This document shows, piece after piece, positions 5,759-9,564 of a DNA stretch of 9,564 bases. Each line of letters begins with the position of its first letter. The stretch's first letter is position 1. The DNA lies in assembly GCA_031399315.1 (NCBI GenBank), contig JANNOS010000139.1:1-9564 (forward strand), in the 5' to 3' direction. The position numbers and the translations under genes were made by a program. Under the pieces are notes generated by a model that searched no databases, was not told the DNA's origin, and saw only the letters and a list, made by a program, of their open reading frames with translations. Source of the stretch: Methylotenera_A sp031399315. Lineage in GTDB: Bacteria > Pseudomonadota > Gammaproteobacteria > Burkholderiales > Methylophilaceae.

Positions 5759-8519
5759 AAAAGTTTTCTCGCAAATAAATAACTGGAGTTTTAAATATGC
5801 CAAAAGTGGCGCGAGCGCTTGGGTTGATAGTTCCAAACCATGGAATGTTTGCAGATGTCGCACTGGTAGCCGTTGGCGTACAAGTTGAGCCGCTGGCACT
5901 ATCTAAATTCACAGTTAAGTCGACACTGCCGTTATTGCCATTGCCTGGCGCACTTAACTTAACACCAGTTTTGCCTGCACTCATTGTGCCGCCACCAGTG
6001 AGTGTGGTTTCACACGCGGCAAGATTATTTTTATAGTTGCCCATAGCAATACTAGAAGTGGGGATAGTTGAGCAACTATCTAACTGATTTCTTTGGTAGC
6101 TAGTGCCGTTCCAATATTGTGCTTCAATGGGTACAGAGAGTGGCAATAACTCAGAACCATAAGTATTAGGTATAAACAAACGGCCAAATCTGAAGTTACT
6201 TGCTGCTGAAACTGCGGTGCTTGTCATCGTTACGCTGTCGCTATCGCTTGGTGCCGCACTGATAGTAATGCTGGCTGGGGCAGTTAGTGAGGTTGGGCGG
6301 CTAAGAATATGCTTAGCACTCACAGTGGCGCTACCATTGTTCCATGTGCCTGTGGGCGCAGTGCTGCTAACCGAAAGCGTTGAACCTGTTGGCAGTGTTG
6401 CGGCAGAGAAGTTGTAGTTACTCCAAGAAGTCGGGTCTAGTTTAGCAAAGCTGCCGGTATAATTTTGTGTGCTTGCATTGGCAGAATTTTGTGCGGTGAG
6501 CGTAAACCCAGTTGTAAAGCCATCTTGCCCATAGTAGCTAAAACTACTGTCGCACGCTGGTGTTGTTGCCCCCGCCACAATAGAAAAGTGATGTGGATAA
6601 AACCTACCTATGTTACCTGTGGTTGTGCCAACGATAGAGCCAGCACCCAAATAGTCGTTATCTGTCAGATTTGGAGTTAACGTGATAATCCCGACTTCGC
6701 TCCAAGTAAGATCAGATACAGTTGCGATACCACTCGTAAAGTTACTGCCTAGAATTACGCTTGTGCCTCCAAGACTACCAACACTCCCTCCAGAGGGAAG
6801 GACTAAGCTCTGATTCAACGTAACTCCCTCTGGTATGATTTCCCTACCAAAGTTTGGTGTTGCATTGCCTGCGCTACTAACAGCGGTCACATTGGCAGTA
6901 AATGGGCTTCCTGCGCTAATAAATTTAGCGCCAAGCGCATCACTCGCTGCGGGGTTTGCATAAACATCACTGGTACGAGAAATATTAGAGATCACAAAAC
7001 TGTAAGGCTTAACAACAAACGTATTAGAGCTGCCTATTAACGTTGTAGAATTAACTACCTTACTAGCATGCAAAGTCACTGCGCCTACATCGCTATAGTT
7101 AAAAGTAAATGGTGCGTTTCCCGCTGCATCAAAAGTCAGTGGTACTCCAGTATATCCAGAAACACTTCCATTATTATTACGCTGAATATTGGTTGAAGCC
7201 CCTCCATTAACACGCATTAAATTAGAACCCGAACAAGTAATTGGGTTGTTACAGACATACGCCATATTCACGGTTTTCGATCCACTCAGTGCTGCTGCAC
7301 AAGCTGAAGTTGTTGTTCCCGACTTTACCGCACGTAAATAATAAGTATTCGAAGACGTCCCTGCTGTCTGACTAGGAATAACAGTTCCCGTGCCATTTAA
7401 AGTACTTGAGAATATAAACCCAGCACTACTGTACGTATGACTACAGCTCACTGTCCCGGCATTACTATTCCAACAACTATATAAGGCTGTTGGGCTGGAA
7501 GGAGTTATCGAGAAATTCCCCGCAGAAAATGTATCTGTTTCTGCATTAGCGTCAGATATGGTAACTGTCGTTGAACTACTGCCCGCTGGAATAGTAAACG
7601 CTTGCGTAGCCACTATGGTGCCAGAGGGGTTCGTCGCATAAATGTTACCGCTAAGCCCTAAAGTGTTTCCCGTACAACTACCATTAGTATCGGCATCCTG
7701 ACAAGCAGTCACTGTTATGCTAGAGCCTGTACAAGTAAGTCCGCTACCTGTGTGAGTTAAGCGCAAATGGTCAATAGCATAGCTTGACGCATCAGCTGTC
7801 ACACCCGCTAAAAATGGTAGCCCAGTAGCACTGCTACCCGTGCTTCTAAAAGTAATGCTACTCAAAACCTCAGTCTGAAAAGAGCTGGGGAGCGTGAAAG
7901 CTTGCATATCAAGATGTGCGCCACTATTACTAAGGCCTAACACATTTAATGTTACATAACTGGCACTAATTGTTTTAGTAAATGATCCATAGTAATGATC
8001 CCTAACATTCACCCCTTCTACTAAGTTAACCGTATAACTATCCCCATTAGAAGCTTTAAAAGTAAGCGAACCCACATTACTTCCAGAGGTACCCCAAGCG
8101 CTATTGATTAAGGTGTAAACCTTTGTTGCTCCGTATAAATTAGTATTGATAGTCACTGTGTTTGAATAAGTAGTGCCGCTGGATACGGAAAACACTGAGG
8201 TACTCGTTCCCCAAACAACATTGTTTCCGCTAGCGTTGGTTTGCATTGTGAATGGCACCCCACCAAAGGTTTGACTGCCTGTCATACGCCCTGAGTAAAC
8301 GCTACCATTTGTCCAACTAATGATATTTTGATTCAGTAAATTAGTTGGTATGGGTACTGGAAAAAAAGTCCCTGCAACTGCATTTGCTAAACCACCAAAA
8401 ACTAATATTAAAAATAATGCGTTACGACGCATGGCAAATAACAACAGCAATAGACTAAAGCACCACTTTATAAAGCGGTACATTATCTTTTGCATAATTT
8501 TTCGTGTTGCTTTGTCCAT
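5757..8519 (-). CDS. mshQ: MSHA biogenesis protein MshQ, large secreted protein with DUF6701 C-terminus
   Basis: 920 residues from the ATG at 8519. The N-terminus has two hydrophobic stretches (about 19-29 and 34-47), the second resembling a signal peptide ending near Ala-Asn-Ala (45-47). Residues about 51-242 form a beta-rich domain with FGGVPF (85-90), YTLINSAWG (135-143), LDMQ (203-206) and FLAGVT (236-241), resembling domains I recall from other secreted proteins. A Cys-rich middle (Cys263, 273, 282, 349, 359, 407, 423, 429) begins after IDHLRLTHTG, as in MshQ proteins. The C-terminal part from GRFYPHHF (638-645) through GSELLPL (788-794) to the end IYLRENF matches DUF6701. The protein is rich in Ser, Thr, Gly and Asn and should be exported. 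Its molecular role is not settled; an adhesive or tip function is inference. The start is uncertain: a TTG at 8528 and ATGs at 8495 and 8432 are alternatives, and none has a good Shine-Dalgarno. Confidence 0.87.
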   Translation of the reverse strand: MDKATRKIMQKIMYRFIKWCFSLLLLLFAMRRNALFLILVFGGLANAVAGTFFPVPIPTNLLNQNIISWTNGSVYSGRMTGSQTFGGVPFTMQTNASGNNVVWGTSTSVFSVSSGTTYSNTVTINTNLYGATKVYTLINSAWGTSGSNVGSLTFKASNGDSYTVNLVEGVNVRDHYYGSFTKTISASYVTLNVLGLSNSGAHLDMQAFTLPSSFQTEVLSSITFRSTGSSATGLPFLAGVTADASSYAIDHLRLTHTGSGLTCTGSSITVTACQDADTNGSCTGNTLGLSGNIYATNPSGTIVATQAFTIPAGSSSTTVTISDANAETDTFSAGNFSITPSSPTALYSCWNSNAGTVSCSHTYSSAGFIFSSTLNGTGTVIPSQTAGTSSNTYYLRAVKSGTTTSACAAALSGSKTVNMAYVCNNPITCSGSNLMRVNGGASTNIQRNNNGSVSGYTGVPLTFDAAGNAPFTFNYSDVGAVTLHASKVVNSTTLIGSSNTFVVKPYSFVISNISRTSDVYANPAASDALGAKFISAGSPFTANVTAVSSAGNATPNFGREIIPEGVTLNQSLVLPSGGSVGSLGGTSVILGSNFTSGIATVSDLTWSEVGIITLTPNLTDNDYLGAGSIVGTTTGNIGRFYPHHFSIVAGATTPACDSSFSYYGQDGFTTGFTLTAQNSANASTQNYTGSFAKLDPTSWSNYNFSAATLPTGSTLSVSSTAPTGTWNNGSATVSAKHILSRPTSLTAPASITISAAPSDSDSVTMTSTAVSAASNFRFGRLFIPNTYGSELLPLSVPIEAQYWNGTSYQRNQLDSCSTIPTSSIAMGNYKNNLAACETTLTGGGTMSAGKTGVKLSAPGNGNNGSVDLTVNLDSASGSTCTPTATSATSANIPWFGTINPSARATFGIFKTPVIYLRENF

Positions 8520-8530
8520 CTTAATCAAGA

Positions 8531-8563
8531 TTCAATAAGGTAGACTCACTTCTACCGATTGAA
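8531..8563 (-). promoter_or_regulatory. two-part RNA hairpin just upstream of mshQ
   Basis: The plus-strand segments TTCAAT (8531-8536) and ATTGAA (8558-8563) are perfect reverse complements. Inside them GGTAGA (8539-8544) and TCTACC (8551-8556) are also perfect complements around a 6-nt loop. The arms are separated by a 2-nt/1-nt internal loop. In the minus-strand transcript this gives a 12-bp interrupted stem ending 11 nt before the mshQ ATG at 8519, overlapping the position where a Shine-Dalgarno would lie. No run of U follows it, so it does not look like a standard intrinsic terminator. It may affect mshQ translation or mRNA stability; that role is inferred from position only. Confidence 0.5.
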
Positions 8564-8565
8564 CC

Positions 8566-8592
8566 ATTATGCGGGCTTGCGCTGTGAGTAAA
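8566..8592 (-). promoter_or_regulatory. possible sigma70-like promoter upstream of mshQ
   Basis: Read on the minus strand, TTTACT (8592-8587) and CATAAT (8571-8566) resemble the -35 and -10 hexamers, with 4 of 6 and 5 of 6 matches. They are 15 nt apart, shorter than the preferred 17. They sit in the only sizeable gap of the cluster, about 50 nt upstream of the mshQ ATG. If used, transcription would begin close to the hairpin at 8531-8563 and place it at the mRNA 5' end. The match could easily arise by chance. Confidence 0.2.
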
Positions 8593-8622
8593 GCTTGGAA
8601 AAACGGGGACTTTAGGCCTTAT

Positions 8623-9075
8623 TTAGCTGCATTGATAATTGGGACTTGCGTCAGTGCCTAAACACTTGCTGAGCGTGACTTGAATTTGACGTTCTATGTA
8701 ATTTGCAGTGCTTGCCGTACCAAAACTGGCTGTCGCCATTACGTCATAGGTGGCAATGGTGTGATCTGTGCCTTGTTCAAAATAATCTGTATATCTGGTG
8801 CAAGTTACGCTGACACTGAACCCATCAATCGTCAGTGAGGTTGGACTAGCAGGGCAGTTTGTCAATGCCGTTGTGCTGGGGGACAATACTTGATATGCGC
8901 CCCACTCAACACCTGCACGCGCTGCTTGATAAGCTCTTGAGCCTTGCACATCTTGTGTGGAACTGGCTTGTTGTAGGCTGGTGATGTTAAGTGCATAAGC
9001 GCCCAGCCCCGCCAAAATGACTAGGATAAATATGGCTGCAGGTAGTAAAAAACCTTTATTTTTTTGTTTGGTCAT
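8623..9075 (-). CDS. mshP: MSHA minor pilin-like protein MshP
   Basis: 150 residues. The N-terminus has a short basic leader (MTKQKNKG) followed by a hydrophobic helix at about residues 9-29 (FLLPAAIFILVILAGLGAYA), the layout of a class III-processed prepilin with cleavage after Gly8. The residue at mature position 5 is Ala, not the usual Glu, as in GspK-type initiating pilins. Next comes a polar helix (SRAYQAARAGVEWGAYQ, about 46-62) of the kind seen in PilX and GspK proteins. Cys74, Cys92, Cys138 and Cys149 lie in the globular part and could form disulfides. MshP is a small accessory pilin of the MSHA pilus, probably at or near the tip. The ATG overlaps the mshO stop by 4 nt and has no clear Shine-Dalgarno of its own, so translation is probably coupled to mshO. 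mshQ follows after 103 nt. The LPAAIF signature and the O-P-Q order make this call strong. Confidence 0.88.
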   Translation of the reverse strand: MTKQKNKGFLLPAAIFILVILAGLGAYALNITSLQQASSTQDVQGSRAYQAARAGVEWGAYQVLSPSTTALTNCPASPTSLTIDGFSVSVTCTRYTDYFEQGTDHTIATYDVMATASFGTASTANYIERQIQVTLSKCLGTDASPNYQCS

Positions 9076-9564
9076 GGCGAGTTAACCACATTGACCTGAT
9101 GCATCAATTTGACACTGGCAACATCTTGCGTAAACCCGAGGTAAATTGTGACTACGCTGTTTCGTTGTAACACGCCCGCCACATAGTTGATTTGGCATGA
9201 GCTTAAGTTTGTTGCCAATTGTCGCGCTGTGGCTAGGCTGTTGAGGGTTGCCACGCTGCTAGGCTGAGTCGCTTGAATGTTATAACCGCTATACATTAAC
9301 AACTGCTTATTGGTCATGTCGCACACGTACGAAACAGGTGTCGATACAACATAAAATCGACTCGATGGCGATGCTTGCGGAAAAACTCCGCCACTAAAGC
9401 TCAATAGGTTAAGGCTTCCCGTGGTGAGTAGCGATCGACTGTTGCTGCCTTCATATACATCAGAGCCTGTGATGCCTAAATTATAAATCACCAGCTTATC
9501 GCCAGAGGCTATGTTGACACTTGGCCCAAGCACATCAAAAGTATCCGCAGCGAGTGAAAAATCA
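9072..9564 (-). CDS. mshO: MSHA minor pilin-like protein MshO, C-terminal part (5' end outside window)
   Basis: The frame stays open from the stop at 9072 to the window edge, so about 163 C-terminal residues are visible and the N-terminal prepilin signal is missing. A GTG at 9533 is in frame but is not the start: the upstream codons read DFSLAADTFD and continue the protein. The Ala-Asp-Thr-Phe-Asp-Val-Leu stretch followed by a beta-rich region, and two Cys residues (in SYVCDM and SSCQIN) that could form a disulfide, fit the globular part of MshO. MshO is a minor pilin of the MSHA pilus, broadly comparable to the GspJ/PilW class, processed by the prepilin peptidase and assembled at the inner membrane. 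Its stop overlaps the mshP start by 4 nt (ATGA), which suggests translational coupling. The assignment rests on sequence style plus the adjacent mshP and mshQ. The family is fairly secure; the exact length cannot be judged here. Confidence 0.82.
   Translation of the reverse strand, partial: DFSLAADTFDVLGPSVNIASGDKLVIYNLGITGSDVYEGSNSRSLLTTGSLNLLSFSGGVFPQASPSSRFYVVSTPVSYVCDMTNKQLLMYSGYNIQATQPSSVATLNSLATARQLATNLSSCQINYVAGVLQRNSVVTIYLGFTQDVASVKLMHQVNVVNSP

Larger units (their letters stand above)
8520..8622. other. 103-nt intergenic region between mshP and mshQ
   Basis: This is the only gap above 42 nt in the cluster. It holds the hairpin at 8531-8563 and the weak promoter-like hexamers at 8566-8592. 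I see no open frame, tRNA or U-tract terminator in it. Confidence 0.6.

Noticed and set aside
5753..5899. Upstream extension of mshI by about 50 residues
   Set aside because: It overlaps the conserved DUF6701 C-terminus of mshQ, and a good Shine-Dalgarno precedes the ATG at 5746.
5797..6680. Several plus-strand open frames of 66-79 codons opposite mshQ
   Set aside because: Antisense shadows of low-complexity Ser/Thr/Gly codons; no family resemblance.
8531..8563. Hairpin as an intrinsic terminator after mshP
   Set aside because: No U-tract follows the stem on the minus strand (it continues UCUUGAUUAAG), and it lies only 11 nt before the mshQ start.
8531..8660. Possible c-di-GMP (GEMM-I) riboswitch before mshQ: pieces such as GACGCAAG, GGCCTAAAG, CACAGCGCAAGCC and a GGTAG...CTACC hairpin on the minus strand
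   Set aside because: The pieces resemble GEMM-I motifs but are in the wrong order and spacing, and the first lies inside mshP coding sequence. The conserved core cannot be folded. A covariance-model search would settle it.
1..9564. Mobile elements, CRISPR arrays, tRNA genes or a defence system
   Set aside because: No transposase, regularly spaced repeats, clover-leaf sequence or defence-type domain was seen on either strand; the whole window is explained by one pilus cluster.

Overview
This window is a stretch of an MSHA-type (mannose-sensitive haemagglutinin) type IV pilus biogenesis cluster. Every recognisable gene lies on the minus strand, so transcription runs from position 9564 towards 1. 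In that order the genes are: mshO (5' end cut off by the window edge), mshP, mshQ, mshI (PilM/GspL-like), a PilN-like gene, mshJ (PilO/GspM-like), mshK (PilP-like), mshL (outer-membrane secretin), mshM (AAA+ ATPase of the ExeA/GspA type) and the start of mshN, which is out of frame with its apparent continuation. The pilins (mshA to mshD) and the motor and platform genes (mshE, mshG) are not in the window and would be expected beyond its edges.

Layout. 8623-9564: minor-pilin genes mshO and mshP, overlapping by 4 nt. 8520-8622: the only sizeable gap, with a two-part hairpin ending 11 nt before the mshQ start codon. 5757-8519: mshQ, a large secreted Ser/Thr/Gly-rich protein with a DUF6701 C-terminus. 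2906-5746: four inner-membrane and periplasmic assembly genes, tightly coupled (10-nt gap before mshI, then overlaps of 4 and 3 nt and a 2-nt gap). 1182-2906: mshL, overlapping mshK by 1 nt. 240-1139: mshM, 42 nt after mshL with a good Shine-Dalgarno. 1-211: the mshN start.

How the parts work together. MshL forms the outer-membrane channel. MshI, the PilN-like protein, MshJ and MshK form the alignment complex linking inner-membrane machinery to the secretin. MshM is an ATPase thought to help secretin or envelope assembly. MshO and MshP are minor pilins, and MshQ is an exported accessory protein that may sit with them at the pilus tip (inference).

Organism. The cluster type, protein style and moderate-to-low GC (about 35-55% in lines counted by hand) fit a gamma- or betaproteobacterium. 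A low-GC betaproteobacterium such as a Methylophilaceae member is a guess. In the familiar Vibrio/Shewanella arrangement mshI-N come first and mshO-Q last; here mshO-P-Q run directly into mshI, so the locus is permuted.

Nothing here is a wholly new system. The points most worth a second look are the broken mshN reading frame, the unusual N-terminal half of MshQ (a non-standard beta-rich domain and two back-to-back hydrophobic leaders), the hairpin before mshQ, and the permuted gene order.
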